This document shows, in pieces, positions 43,937 to 53,140 of a DNA stretch of 61,913 nucleotides; the first letter of the stretch is position 1, and every line of letters starts with the position of its first letter. The notes beneath the pieces were generated by a model. That model was not told where the DNA came from. It worked only from the letters and a program-made list of their open reading frames with translations, and ran no database searches. This stretch comes from Candidatus Melainabacteria bacterium (GTDB lineage: Bacteria; Cyanobacteriota; Vampirovibrionia; Vampirovibrionales; Vampirovibrionaceae), in NCBI GenBank assembly GCA_902168245.1, contig CABHPA010000129.1, positions 1 to 61,913 on the forward strand. The letters run 5' to 3'. Both the position numbers and the translations under genes were made by a program.

Positions 43937-45715
43937 CTATCGTGTGGCGGCGGCGCTTTCTAGCAAGGTTTCCAACAATTGCGGATCGGGCGTGATGAAC
44001 ACCGTTTTCTCTTGCTTATAATTCACGTGGCCGGGGTAGGATTGCGGGATTTTCCGCACATGCTTGCTTTGAGTGTAAATCACCGGAATGTTCACGCTGT
44101 TGCGCGCCGAACTGTAATAGGCGGCCAGCGTGGCGGCTTCCAGCAGAGTTTGATCCGGCAGTTCCGTCCTGCCGTTGCTGCGTACCAGTACGTGCGAGCC
44201 GGGCATTAAATGCACGTGCAGCCACCAGTCATCGGAGCGGGAGAGTTTGCCCACAATCGCGTCGTTGCCTTGCCCGCTTTTGCCCAGCAGCATTTCCAGC
44301 CCATCCGAGGAGCGCAGGGAAACCACGCCGCCCAGTTCTTCCGGTTGGTTTTTCTTTTTGGCGGAGGGCTTGCCTTCTATACCGCCGCCCGTCTTTTTGG
44401 CAAAGCCCGCTTCCGCTAAATCCGCCTCAATCGCGTTGAGATCGGCCAAAGTGTCCGCCTGGCTAAGCAGCACTTTCAAATCGGATAGATAGTTTTGCTC
44501 CGCACTTAAAGAATCCGCCATCTGCTGATAGATTGCTTTGCGGGCCTTGGCTTTTTGGGCGCGTCGGTAATAAATTTGGGCATTTTCTACCCAGGTACAG
44601 GTGGGGTCAATTTCAATGGCCCATGGTTCTCCATCCTCGTACCGGGTGACGGCAATCGTCCCTTTTCCGGCAGGAGGATGGGCCGGGATTTCCCGTGCGC
44701 TGAAGGCCGCCAGTAATCGATCGCCAGTGGCTTGCAGCGCTTCGATTTCCGCATCCGCAATGGGAACCAGTTCCTTTTCGCGCCGTTTCAGCTTTTTTTC
44801 CTGCTGCTCCAGCAACAACGACAGTTGTTGTCTGCGCCGTCGAATGCGCGTTTGTTGCAAATGTCCGATGAAATAGTGTCCCACCAGGGCGTTTACATTT
44901 TCCTGCCGACTCCAATCTGGCGCGGGGTTTACCAGCGTGAACCGCTCCTGGTTCGAGCTGATGGCCGGGCGCAAATCCTGCCCGTTTTCCAGTTGGTTTA
45001 GCATCTGGTACAGGGCTTTTGGCTCGGATTCGAGCGCCAGCGCGTCTTCCAGCATTTTTTGCCCGAATCCGGCCAGATTGGCGTTTAAAAAATGGCTGCC
45101 GGATTCCATTTCCGGTTTTTGCCGCCACAGTTCCGTAAAGTCATCCAGCGGCATTTCCGATAGCAACCGTTTTCCCGCTGGCCGTGGCGGTGGCGCATAC
45201 GGCAGGCCCGCCGCCAGTTCTCGATGGCTGCTCATGATTTCGCTGACCCCATGGGCAACGGCTAAAATAATGCCTTGCACCTCGTCATAAAAAATCATGT
45301 TGCTGTGCTTGCCCATTAATTCCAGCGACAGCACCAGCCGCACCCGGTTGCCCAGTTCGTTGAAATTCTCAAACACCAAATCCAATACCCGCTCGCCCGG
45401 CAGTGTCCGCACGGCTTGTAGGCTGGCGCCGTTTAAGTGCTTTCGTAGCAGCATGCACAAGGCGGTGGGCTTGCTAAAGCTGTGCAGCACCGTTTCCTGT
45501 TTGTGCCTGGGTTGGGTCAGGGCGCAAAACGGCGCTTCCGGGTTGAGTTGGATGTAGAACAGATTGAGGTTGTCCGGCCGGGCCGGGCCGCCCCAAAAGG
45601 TGATTAAGAACTCGTGCGCGCTGGGGTGCTGCACCTTGCTGACTTTGGCGTTGTCCAGTAGCGATTGCAGTTCCGATGCCAAAGCCTTGAGCGTGATTGC
45701 GTCCAGTTGCTGCAT
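43937..45715 (-). CDS. rqcH: RqcH/NFACT family protein
   Basis: A 592-residue protein of the Rqc2/RqcH family, which binds split 50S subunits carrying stalled peptides and adds C-terminal Ala tails for degradation. NFACT-N (residues 1-210) starts MQQLDAITLKALASELQ. A helical and coiled-coil region lies at about 290-450 (LLLEQQEKKLKRREKELV). NFACT-R is at the C-terminus with DDWWLHVHLMPGSHVLVR and LLEAATLAAYYSSARN. The start ATG 45715 is 2 bp after the stop of rfaE2, so it is translationally coupled; there is no separate ribosome site. It ends the surA-like/rfaE2/rqcH operon. Confidence 0.92.
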   Translation of the reverse strand: MQQLDAITLKALASELQSLLDNAKVSKVQHPSAHEFLITFWGGPARPDNLNLFYIQLNPEAPFCALTQPRHKQETVLHSFSKPTALCMLLRKHLNGASLQAVRTLPGERVLDLVFENFNELGNRVRLVLSLELMGKHSNMIFYDEVQGIILAVAHGVSEIMSSHRELAAGLPYAPPPRPAGKRLLSEMPLDDFTELWRQKPEMESGSHFLNANLAGFGQKMLEDALALESEPKALYQMLNQLENGQDLRPAISSNQERFTLVNPAPDWSRQENVNALVGHYFIGHLQQTRIRRRRQQLSLLLEQQEKKLKRREKELVPIADAEIEALQATGDRLLAAFSAREIPAHPPAGKGTIAVTRYEDGEPWAIEIDPTCTWVENAQIYYRRAQKAKARKAIYQQMADSLSAEQNYLSDLKVLLSQADTLADLNAIEADLAEAGFAKKTGGGIEGKPSAKKKNQPEELGGVVSLRSSDGLEMLLGKSGQGNDAIVGKLSRSDDWWLHVHLMPGSHVLVRSNGRTELPDQTLLEAATLAAYYSSARNSVNIPVIYTQSKHVRKIPQSYPGHVNYKQEKTVFITPDPQLLETLLESAAATR

Positions 45716-45717
45716 GG

Positions 45718-46221
45718 CTATTGGCCGGTGGCAGACATCTCGCCGGTTGCGCAAAGCGCTTGCTGGATGCGATCGATGATAGAGGTAGTGGAGCGATTTT
45801 CCACCATGGGCACAAAACGCACTTGCGCGCCAATTTTACGCAGGGTGGCCATTTCGGGCAGGTTTTCTTCGTTATACTGGGCGCCCTTGGCGTGGAAATC
45901 GGGCTTGATGATTTCCAGCAGCGGCTCAGGCGTGTCCTCGTCAAACAGCACTACGTAATCCACGCAACCCAGCCCTGCCAGTAATTCCGCGCGATCCGCC
46001 TCGCTCACCACGGGGCGGCTGGAGCCTTTCAGCCTGCGTACCGATGCGTCGGAATTCACCATCACCACCAGTACGTCGCCCATCCCCTTACAGCCTTGCA
46101 GGTAACGCAGGTGACCCACATGCAGGATATCGAAGCACCCGTTGGTGGTGACGATAGAAGACTGGCCCCGCAGAGGGGCCAGTCTTTCCAGTAATTGCGC
46201 CTTGTTCAGCACATCGCCCAT
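45718..46221 (-). CDS. rfaE2: D-glycero-beta-D-manno-heptose 1-phosphate adenylyltransferase
   Basis: A 167-residue cytoplasmic enzyme activating heptose-1-phosphate with ATP to ADP-heptose for LPS core. It is the stand-alone RfaE domain II, with the nucleotidyltransferase signature TTNGCFDILHVGHLRYLQ, NSDASVRRLKG, and ENRSTTSIIDRI at the end. Start ATG 46221, 2 bp after the stop of the peptidyl-prolyl isomerase gene. It implies ADP-heptose chemistry and thus a Gram-negative envelope, although related enzymes also supply S-layer glycans. Confidence 0.92.
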   Translation of the reverse strand: MGDVLNKAQLLERLAPLRGQSSIVTTNGCFDILHVGHLRYLQGCKGMGDVLVVMVNSDASVRRLKGSSRPVVSEADRAELLAGLGCVDYVVLFDEDTPEPLLEIIKPDFHAKGAQYNEENLPEMATLRKIGAQVRFVPMVENRSTTSIIDRIQQALCATGEMSATGQ

Positions 46222-46223
46222 GG

Positions 46224-47378
46224 CTAGTGCTTGCCTTGTTCCGGTTGCGCCTGGTTGCTCGCCACCGGCTGGGACATCATCCCGCCCGGCTGACCGGCTG
46301 TGGCTTCCGGCGCCTTGGGTTGGTAGGCAGGCTCAATGTTGATTTTGGCCATAGCTTTTTGCTCTTCGGCCCATTTTTGCAGGAACGCCTGTTTTTTCTC
46401 CTGCGACATATGTTCGCGAATGGTTTCCTTGGCTTCCTCAAACGTTTGCTGATGGGGCGGCTTGCGGTCGATCACCTTGATAATGTGATAACCGAACTGG
46501 GTGGACACCACGCCGGGATAGAGCTGGCCGTTCGGGGTTTTGGAGGCTGCGGCCCAGAACACCGGATCGATGTTGCTTTGCGGCATATCGCCCAAATCCC
46601 CGCCGTTTTTGGCGGAAACCGTGTCATCGGAATCCTTTTTGGCGAGTTCGGAGAACTTGGCGGGGTCCGCTTTCACCTGGGCGAAAATCTTGTCGGCTTT
46701 CGCTTTTAGCGCCTGCTTGCGGGTATTAATGTCCTTGTCCAGCTCGGTGTCGGTAATTTTGGGATTTTGCGCCCGAATTTCCTCTTTCATCTGCGGGACG
46801 ATGGCTTTAACCAGAATGTGGCTGGCATGGATGCGCTCAGGAATTTTGAACTGATCCACGTTCTTGCTGTAGAAGTTTTTCACGTCCGCGTCGCTCACCG
46901 CAACTTGCGATCCGCCCTTGGTTTCCATGAACTTGCTGATCAGCAGGTTTTCCTTCAGCATGTCGTTAAAGTCGGATTCTTGCATTTTGTTGGCGCTCAG
47001 GAAGTTCTTAAACTCATCCTTTAACGTGGGGTTGCTGAAGATTTTGTCTTGTTTGTATTTTTCCACGTCGGTATCCGTCACTTGAATACCGGATTTTTGG
47101 GCTTCATTGGCAATCAGGGTATGCAGAATCAGCTTGTTCATCGTCATCTGGCGCAGGGTGTCGGCCAGTTGCTCACGTTGCTGGGGGGAAGCGCTTTCCA
47201 GGTGGAAGGCTTTCTCGAACTCGCCGTAGGTTTTGTCGTATTCCGTTTTGGTGATGGGGGTGCCGTTGACGGTCGCCACTTTACCCCCGCCGCCCAGGCC
47301 GCCCTGGCTGGAACATGCGGACAGAAACACGGTGCAGGCCAGCATTCCGGCCAGGATGGATGCTTTCGCTTTTTTCAT
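46224..47378 (-). CDS. PpiC-type peptidyl-prolyl isomerase lipoprotein
   Basis: A 384-residue SurA/PrsA-like foldase. Signal peptide with lipobox LSACS at Cys22. The N-terminal chaperone part has SurA_N features (TPITKTEYDKTYGEFEKAF). A parvulin domain (about 185-290) has IHASHILVKA, the NGGDLGDMPQ segment and FGYHIIKVIDR. The tail is Gln/Pro-rich and disordered. It assists folding of exported proteins outside the cytoplasmic membrane. First gene of the operon with rfaE2 and rqcH. The spacing between each pair is 2 bp. Confidence 0.92.
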   Translation of the reverse strand: MKKAKASILAGMLACTVFLSACSSQGGLGGGGKVATVNGTPITKTEYDKTYGEFEKAFHLESASPQQREQLADTLRQMTMNKLILHTLIANEAQKSGIQVTDTDVEKYKQDKIFSNPTLKDEFKNFLSANKMQESDFNDMLKENLLISKFMETKGGSQVAVSDADVKNFYSKNVDQFKIPERIHASHILVKAIVPQMKEEIRAQNPKITDTELDKDINTRKQALKAKADKIFAQVKADPAKFSELAKKDSDDTVSAKNGGDLGDMPQSNIDPVFWAAASKTPNGQLYPGVVSTQFGYHIIKVIDRKPPHQQTFEEAKETIREHMSQEKKQAFLQKWAEEQKAMAKINIEPAYQPKAPEATAGQPGGMMSQPVASNQAQPEQGKH

Positions 47379-47608
47379 TCGCTTGATCCTATTTAATTAA
47401 CCCTTTTATGATTATGAAATATGAAGAAATTGTATTCTGCTTGACTCTCTAACAATCCGGCGTATAAACCGGCGTTGCGACTCGGCGTTTGCCCGTCCCG
47501 GCGATCCGTTCCGGGGAAATAGCCGAAAACCGTTTGGAGAACGCTTCAGGTTTCCCACTCGTTCAACAACCCCCCTATTATATACAAAAATCCCCTATAA
47601 TGAAGATT

Positions 47609-48652
47609 ATGGAAGAAATCACAGTCGGACAGGGAGTAGAGAGTACGTTGGGCGACCGCTTCGAGGAAGGGGCCGCGGCTTTTTTAAGCTACCTGGATGT
47701 GGCCCGCGGCCTTTCTCCCCATACCCAACGCGCGTATCAGGCCGATATCGCCGATTTCCTGGGATGGCTGCCCCGGTTTTTAAGCGAACGTGAGCGTCCC
47801 GATGCCGTTCAGACTGGGCGGGACGAGATTCCCCTGAACGAGTTGCCAGCCGCCTATATTGCCTACCTGGGCGGGCGCGGCCTGTCCCGAACCTCCGTGG
47901 CCCGCAAGGGATCTTCCCTTAAAACGTTTTTCAAATTCCTGATGAAAGAGCGTTATTTTTCCGAAAGCAGTCTGCCGGTGGTGTTCCATCGACCCAAGCT
48001 GTTGCGCAGGTTGCCGGAGTTTTTATCGCCCGATGAGATTCAATCACTGCTGCGGGCGCTGTCCAATGCGCCGGAATCTCCTTTAAAGGCCAGGAATCGC
48101 GCCATTATAGAGGTGCTGTTTTCTTCCGGTATCCGGGTGGGCGAACTGGCCGCGCTGGATATGGGCCATGTGAACTGGGAGCAGGCCGAGTTGCTGATTC
48201 AGGGCAAGGGCGGCCGGGAACGGATTGCGTTTGTCAGCCAGAACGCCCTGATTGCCTTGCAGGCGTATCGTGGGGTGTGGGGTCAGTTATGCGAAGACGC
48301 CCCGCAGTATGAAAGCCCGCTGTTCCTTAATTGCGACGGCAAGCGGCTGAACGTTCGCAGTGTGCGCCGCCTGCTGGTGGAACTGGGTGAGGCCGCCGGG
48401 TTGACGCGCCCGCTGCACCCGCACCTGTTTCGGCACAGTTTTGCCACGCACCTGCTGAATCACGGGGTGGATTTGCGCATTGTACAGGAATTGCTGGGGC
48501 ATATCAGCATTCGCAGCACCCAGATTTACACGCACGTCAGCACGGAACGCCTGAAGCGGGCCTACTTGAAAGCCCACCCCCGCGCCAATTTTGGCTCAAG
48601 CGGGGAGGCGGGCCTGTCTTCCGCCCAGGCGGACGCGGGTGTTTCCCGATGA
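47609..48652 (+). CDS. tyrosine recombinase of the XerC/XerD type
   Basis: A 347-residue site-specific recombinase. The SAM-like core-binding domain covers about 20-125. The catalytic domain has Arg176 (SGIRVGEL), Lys200, His272-x-x-Arg275 (HPHLFRHSF), His298 and nucleophile Tyr307 (IRSTQIYTH), the complete set. Length and lack of phage or integron neighbours suggest the chromosome-dimer-resolving enzyme rather than an element's integrase. I prefer ATG 47609 over ATG 47600, because the latter lies inside a TATAAT hexamer (47596-47601) that may be its own -10; in that case the message would be nearly leaderless. Confidence 0.88.
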   Translation: MEEITVGQGVESTLGDRFEEGAAAFLSYLDVARGLSPHTQRAYQADIADFLGWLPRFLSERERPDAVQTGRDEIPLNELPAAYIAYLGGRGLSRTSVARKGSSLKTFFKFLMKERYFSESSLPVVFHRPKLLRRLPEFLSPDEIQSLLRALSNAPESPLKARNRAIIEVLFSSGIRVGELAALDMGHVNWEQAELLIQGKGGRERIAFVSQNALIALQAYRGVWGQLCEDAPQYESPLFLNCDGKRLNVRSVRRLLVELGEAAGLTRPLHPHLFRHSFATHLLNHGVDLRIVQELLGHISIRSTQIYTHVSTERLKRAYLKAHPRANFGSSGEAGLSSAQADAGVSR

Positions 48653-48712
48653 TGTTGCGAATGGATGCGATAAAAGTTTGTTTTTGGCTTTTGATTGGGG
48701 TTGGGACGGCTC

Positions 48713-50653
48713 ATGGATAAAGTATTCGGTTTTATCAAGTCATTTTTGCCCGAACTGGTATTGCTGGTGGTGGTGGGCGTGTTGCTGGCCCTGAACGTGG
48801 GCGCGTTTGAAATCGACACTTACACGGAGCTGTTTCACATAGAGGCCGCCAAGGAAAGCCTTGCCGCCGGGCGTTTCGCCATCCCGCTCATCAGCGGGCA
48901 TGATTACCTGATTCGCGCCCCGTTCTGGACCTGGGTGGTGATGGGCTTTTTCAAGGTGCTGGGCGTTAGCCTCTGGGCCGCCCGGATTCCTGCGATTATT
49001 TGCGCGCTGCTGGGGCTGGCGTTTACCTACATGCTGACGCTGGAACTCACCAAAAGCCGTTTTTCGGGCTTTTTTGCCGCTACCGCGCTGGGAACCACCT
49101 GGGGCTATTTCCATATGGGTTCGCTTTCCACGGCGGATATCCTGGCCGCCGATATTTACGTGGCCTTCGCCTGGGCGTTCCTGCAATGGCATTCTTTCGC
49201 CGGGCGGCGCAACACCATCCAGGTGGAAATGGATTTGTTCTCCGGCGTGTTCGGCGCGTTAATCGGGTTGCTGGTGCTGGTGAAGGGTTCCGTGGCCGTG
49301 GGCCTGCTGCTGATCATTGCTTTTTCTTACCTGTTGCTGACCAACAGCACGGCCTTGTGCGCCAAGTTGAACCTGGGCCTGCTGCTGGGGCCAGCCTTTC
49401 TAATTCCGCTGCCGTGGCTGTTCTGGGTTTCGGTGAAAAGCGGCAACCTCATGTTTATTTCCGATTACCTGATTGGCCAGCCTTTTTCCAGAATGGTCGG
49501 CGCTGGCCCCTGGGCAAAACTCAAGCCCGACTGGCTGTTTTACGTTAAGCAACTTTTGCCGGGTCTGATGCCGTACGTGGTCTTTATTCCTTCGGTGCTG
49601 CTGGACAGTGGCCTGCTGTCGGGGCGCCGGGGCCATGTCCAGGAGCAGCAATGGATGACCTGGTTGCTTATCTGGTTTGGGGCGGGTGTGCTGGTGTATT
49701 CGTTATCCGTGTTTCATGAGCCTTCCCTGATGTTGCCGTTTTACCCGCCTCTGGCCGTGCTGGTGGGCTACTATTTCGGGCAGGTGATGGAAACTGCGGG
49801 CAACGGCGGCACTTCTGCGTATAACGGCAGCCTGATTGCGGTGATCGCCCTCATGATGCTAGGGGCTGTTTTGGGCGCGGTGCTGATCTTCCAGGTGATT
49901 CCCAGCCATTACGTGTCCGGGTTCTGGCACTTGCCAGGGCAGGCGGTGATTGAATCCCTGCAACTGGGAAAACACCAGATTGACCTGCCGGAAGCTTTTC
50001 CGCTCTGGAAATTCTGGCTGATTCCGGGGCCGTTCATTTTGCTGATCGGCGGGTTCATGCTGTTTCTGCTACAGGCGGAGCGCCGCCTGACCGCGACCCC
50101 GCTGACCATGATCATCACGTTTTCGCTGTTCTTTTTATTCGTTAAATTGCTCTACTTGCCGGTGATGCATCGTTCCGTACCGGAAACGCTGGCCTTGCAA
50201 CTGAACCGCCAGGTAGGCCGCCATGACGCGGTGGTGCTGTATTCCTTGCATCCCGATATCAAGCGGGTGCTGTTTTACCTGGATGGCGCCAAAATCGCCC
50301 GTACCCGCATCGTCCGCAAGCCGGATTTGATTGCGCAAAACCTGGATATGCCCAACGGCACCCTGTATGGCGTGATGCGCGAGAAACGCTACTTTGGCGA
50401 CTTGCCGCCCAGCCTGCGGGACGAACTGCAAGTGACCCGTTACGATTGGAAATGGGATACCAGCCACCTGGATGAGCTGAAAAAATTCCTGGTGGTTCGC
50501 CAACCGAGGTTCGATAAAATGAAGTCCGGCATCGTTATCTTCCGTAGTCTGCCCAAGGTGTCTTTGCAGGCCATGCGTGAAGCGGCGGCCATGGAGCGGC
50601 TTTTGGCGAACCCGGAAGAAGAAACCGAAGGCAAAAGCCGCCATCGTCGCTAA
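48713..50653 (+). CDS. second GT39/ArnT-type membrane glycosyltransferase
   Basis: A 646-residue integral membrane protein with about eleven hydrophobic segments and a soluble C-terminal domain after residue 480. The first periplasmic loop has EIDTYTELFHIEAAKESLAAG followed by LIRAPFWTWVVMGFFK, the acidic and R-x-P-F-like pattern of ArnT/PMT enzymes that move a sugar from a polyprenyl phosphate to lipid A or another surface acceptor. ATG 48713. It follows the recombinase gene by 60 bp on the same strand and may share its transcript. Confidence 0.85.
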   Translation: MDKVFGFIKSFLPELVLLVVVGVLLALNVGAFEIDTYTELFHIEAAKESLAAGRFAIPLISGHDYLIRAPFWTWVVMGFFKVLGVSLWAARIPAIICALLGLAFTYMLTLELTKSRFSGFFAATALGTTWGYFHMGSLSTADILAADIYVAFAWAFLQWHSFAGRRNTIQVEMDLFSGVFGALIGLLVLVKGSVAVGLLLIIAFSYLLLTNSTALCAKLNLGLLLGPAFLIPLPWLFWVSVKSGNLMFISDYLIGQPFSRMVGAGPWAKLKPDWLFYVKQLLPGLMPYVVFIPSVLLDSGLLSGRRGHVQEQQWMTWLLIWFGAGVLVYSLSVFHEPSLMLPFYPPLAVLVGYYFGQVMETAGNGGTSAYNGSLIAVIALMMLGAVLGAVLIFQVIPSHYVSGFWHLPGQAVIESLQLGKHQIDLPEAFPLWKFWLIPGPFILLIGGFMLFLLQAERRLTATPLTMIITFSLFFLFVKLLYLPVMHRSVPETLALQLNRQVGRHDAVVLYSLHPDIKRVLFYLDGAKIARTRIVRKPDLIAQNLDMPNGTLYGVMREKRYFGDLPPSLRDELQVTRYDWKWDTSHLDELKKFLVVRQPRFDKMKSGIVIFRSLPKVSLQAMREAAAMERLLANPEEETEGKSRHRR

Positions 50654-50689
50654 AGGTATTTTACTGGGTGCGGTGACTGTCGGCTGTTG

Positions 50690-51235
50690 TCAGGAATCTG
50701 CCATCATCCGGAAAGACAGCGAGGTGTCCCCGTAATTCTTGCGGGTAAACCCTTCCAAATCTGGATCGCGGCTGCCGTGTTCTACAATCAGGACGCCGTC
50801 CGGCTTGACCCAGCCGTTGCGAATGCAATCTTCCACGATGGCGGGTAGTTTTTTGAACCCGTAAGGCGGATCGATAAAGATGAGATCGAAGGCTTCTTCC
50901 CGGCAGGGCATGGCGATTAGCGATTTGGCATCGTAGGGAACTACCTTGGCTTCCGTTTCAGTCAGACCCACGGCGGCGTAATTTTTGCGGATGGCCCGGC
51001 ATTGCTCCGTGCTGAGATCGATGGCCAGCACAAACGCCGCGCCACGGCTGAGGGCTTCCAGGCCCATAATGCCGCTGCCCGCGAATAAGTCCAGAAACCG
51101 GCATTCCGGCAATCGGCACTGGAACTTATTGAAAATGCTTTCCCGCATGAGCGCCGTGGTGGGTCTTACCTCGCGGCTGCGTGGCGGTGAATCTACCCCC
51201 CTGCCCCGAAATTTGCCGCTGGTTACTTTAATCAT
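50690..51235 (-). CDS. rsmD: 16S rRNA (guanine966-N2)-methyltransferase
   Basis: A 181-residue enzyme. The N-terminus MIKVTSGKFRGRGVDSPP, then RPTTALMRESIFNKF, DLFAGSGIMGLEALSRGA (SAM motif I) and IFIDPPYGF (catalytic DPPY) identify RsmD. It methylates G966 of 16S RNA. The start codon overlaps the previous gene's stop in an ATGA (51232-51235), so it is translationally coupled to an exported protein gene, an odd pairing. It is the last gene of the thioredoxin-ccdA operon. Confidence 0.95.
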   Translation of the reverse strand: MIKVTSGKFRGRGVDSPPRSREVRPTTALMRESIFNKFQCRLPECRFLDLFAGSGIMGLEALSRGAAFVLAIDLSTEQCRAIRKNYAAVGLTETEAKVVPYDAKSLIAMPCREEAFDLIFIDPPYGFKKLPAIVEDCIRNGWVKPDGVLIVEHGSRDPDLEGFTRKNYGDTSLSFRMMADS

Positions 51236-51783
51236 GAGCGTTTTTTCCTGCCGGGTTCGAGCTCGTAATCGGCTGGCTTTGTTGTCGGCTTGCGGCAATT
51301 CAGGCTTTGAGGCTGTGTTAATTCTGGCCCGACAGGTTCCAGGTAATACACCACAGTATCCTTTTTGTTGGATGGCATCAAAAAATAGGCGCCGGATTGT
51401 TGATACCATCGCGCAATGCCGGTACTGCTCCCTGAAGCAAGCAGCGCCCCTTTTTTGAGGGTGAATATGGACACGCTGCCGTTGCAGGGGTTGGGTTGGG
51501 TGCTGAACGAATAGTCCAAATCGGTTGAAACAACAGGCAAGCCTACTGTGGCGCTTTTTGCGGTCTCATCTTTTTTCACCGATGCAAGGATATCTTTATC
51601 GTTTACCGGCTTTGTTGCGGTAGAAGGCATAGTGTTTGGTTTATGCCTGTATTTTGCGGATGTGGTGATGACTTTGGATTGCTTGGGCGGCAATGGCGTT
51701 GCGGCCAGGCTATGCCTACCCATGCTGGTTGCCAAGAGGCTTAACAGGCAGAGGAAAAGTAATGGCTTGAGTGAGAGTTTCAA
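51232..51783 (-). CDS. exported hypothetical protein
   Basis: A 183-residue protein. TTG 51783 follows AAGGAC by 8 nt. The signal peptide is 1-28 (SLA-AT). A Lys/Thr-rich linker follows to about residue 80, then a small beta-rich domain containing NPCNGSVSIFTLKKGALLASG and, near the C-terminus, LNCRKPTTK, so two Cys may pair. Basic tail GRKKRS. It lies between ccdA and rsmD in one operon, so it may be a client or partner of the thiol-transfer system. No known family. Confidence 0.6.
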   Translation of the reverse strand: MKLSLKPLLFLCLLSLLATSMGRHSLAATPLPPKQSKVITTSAKYRHKPNTMPSTATKPVNDKDILASVKKDETAKSATVGLPVVSTDLDYSFSTQPNPCNGSVSIFTLKKGALLASGSSTGIARWYQQSGAYFLMPSNKKDTVVYYLEPVGPELTQPQSLNCRKPTTKPADYELEPGRKKRS

Positions 51784-51814
51784 AGAATAGTCCTTGCTTT
51801 CGAATCAGAAAAAC

Positions 51815-52531
51815 TTAGAAAAACGCGAAAATATCCAGCCAACCGGCGGCCAGGGCAATCAGCAGCAATCCCGCCAGAATGAATACCGCCGCGCTTAATT
51901 TTGTAATTACGAAGCCCACTTGCCGAAACAGGGCCATTTGCTTGATAAGCCCCGTGAACAACCCGACGACCAGCAGCAGCATGGATTGCCCGAACGCGTA
52001 GCAGAACAGGCTTAGCCCGCCCAGCAGCCAGTTTTGCTCCCGGCTGATACAGCCCAGGATGGCGGTGAGAAACGGCGTCCCGCAAGGGGAGGAGGCTGCC
52101 CCGAACGCCGCGCCCAGCAGAATGGGGGCCAGAATTTTTCCGGTGCCGGTTTCCGGCATTCTGGTAATCAGTTGCGGCAAGGGGAGTTGGATGACTTCCA
52201 GCAGTTGCAAGCCCATGATGATGGCCAGTGCACCCAGGAAGTAATACCAGCCTTGCCCAACCAGCGCGGCCATGACGGTACCCAGCAGGCTTGCCAGAAT
52301 GCCCAGTATTGTTAACACTAGCGCAAAGCCCAGCATAAACAATACAATTTGCCTCAGAATGGCAGGCTTGCTGCTTTCGGTATAACCGCCCACATAGCCC
52401 ACTAGCACCGGCAGCATGCCCACCGTGCAGGGCAGCAACGAACTGGCCACGCCGCCCGCGAACGCCAGCGCCAGTACCGTGTAGGAATGTGCGTTCAGCG
52501 TGTTCAGAAAAGCGGATTCAAGGTTGGGCAT
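51815..52531 (-). CDS. ccdA: CcdA-type membrane thiol-disulfide transporter
   Basis: A 238-residue protein with six membrane helices. The two conserved Cys-containing kinks are SSLLPCTVGMLP (helix 1) and ASSPCGTPFLT (helix 4). CcdA carries electrons from cytoplasmic thioredoxin to outward-facing thioredoxin-like proteins, for cytochrome c maturation or general periplasmic reduction. The redox partner is encoded immediately upstream. Start ATG 52531; the following gene begins 31 bp later. Confidence 0.93.
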   Translation of the reverse strand: MPNLESAFLNTLNAHSYTVLALAFAGGVASSLLPCTVGMLPVLVGYVGGYTESSKPAILRQIVLFMLGFALVLTILGILASLLGTVMAALVGQGWYYFLGALAIIMGLQLLEVIQLPLPQLITRMPETGTGKILAPILLGAAFGAASSPCGTPFLTAILGCISREQNWLLGGLSLFCYAFGQSMLLLVVGLFTGLIKQMALFRQVGFVITKLSAAVFILAGLLLIALAAGWLDIFAFF

Positions 52532-52588
52532 GAGGCTCGCGATACGGTTGGGGAAAGTGCGGAATGCAATAATACCGGAAACGGGCGT

Positions 52589-53140
52589 TTATTTCCGGTG
52601 GATGGCATTATGGGTTTTGGGAGCGGGCGCCGGGAGGTTTTTGCGTTCCAGTTGGGCGATGGCGCTAGCCACAATTTCCGGCTTTTGATAGTTGTACAGC
52701 ACGTTCTGAATGTCCCCTCTGGGGCCGACAAACACCAGCATGGGAACCGAAACCGGCTTGAATACCCGGAATACGGCGGGCGCTTTTTTCTGGTCTTCCA
52801 GCACGTCAAACTTTTTAAAGTAAAGTTCGGGGTGTTGGGGAACCAGTTTGGAAACCACCGGCGCCATCCGCTGACAGTCGTGGCAGAGGCGGGAGCTGAA
52901 ATCAATCAGTGTGGGCTTTCCGCTTGCTTCTGGCAGAACGCTGCGGATTTCCGATGGAGTGGCATGTCGCAAGCCCATGAATAACGATTCGTCCAGGGTT
53001 TCCGCATGGCTGGTAACGGCGGCGTCTTCCCGGCGCAGCCCGCTTTTGTAGAATTGGAACGTTAATGCCAGAATCACCGTGCAGAAAAACACGGCGATTA
53101 GCCTGATTTTGTTTTGGCGGGCGGTTAAACGCGCAGACAT
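52589..53140 (-). CDS. membrane-anchored thioredoxin-like protein
   Basis: A 183-residue protein. Residues 12-31 are a signal anchor. The thioredoxin fold (about 65-165) has the active site LCHDCQRMAP (CHDC instead of WCGPC) and the cis-Pro segment VSVPMLVFVG. It faces the periplasm and should be reduced by the adjacent CcdA, as TxlA/HCF164-type proteins are in cyanobacteria. It then keeps client thiols reduced, perhaps including the next-but-one exported gene product. First gene of the operon. Confidence 0.9.
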   Translation of the reverse strand: MSARLTARQNKIRLIAVFFCTVILALTFQFYKSGLRREDAAVTSHAETLDESLFMGLRHATPSEIRSVLPEASGKPTLIDFSSRLCHDCQRMAPVVSKLVPQHPELYFKKFDVLEDQKKAPAVFRVFKPVSVPMLVFVGPRGDIQNVLYNYQKPEIVASAIAQLERKNLPAPAPKTHNAIHRK

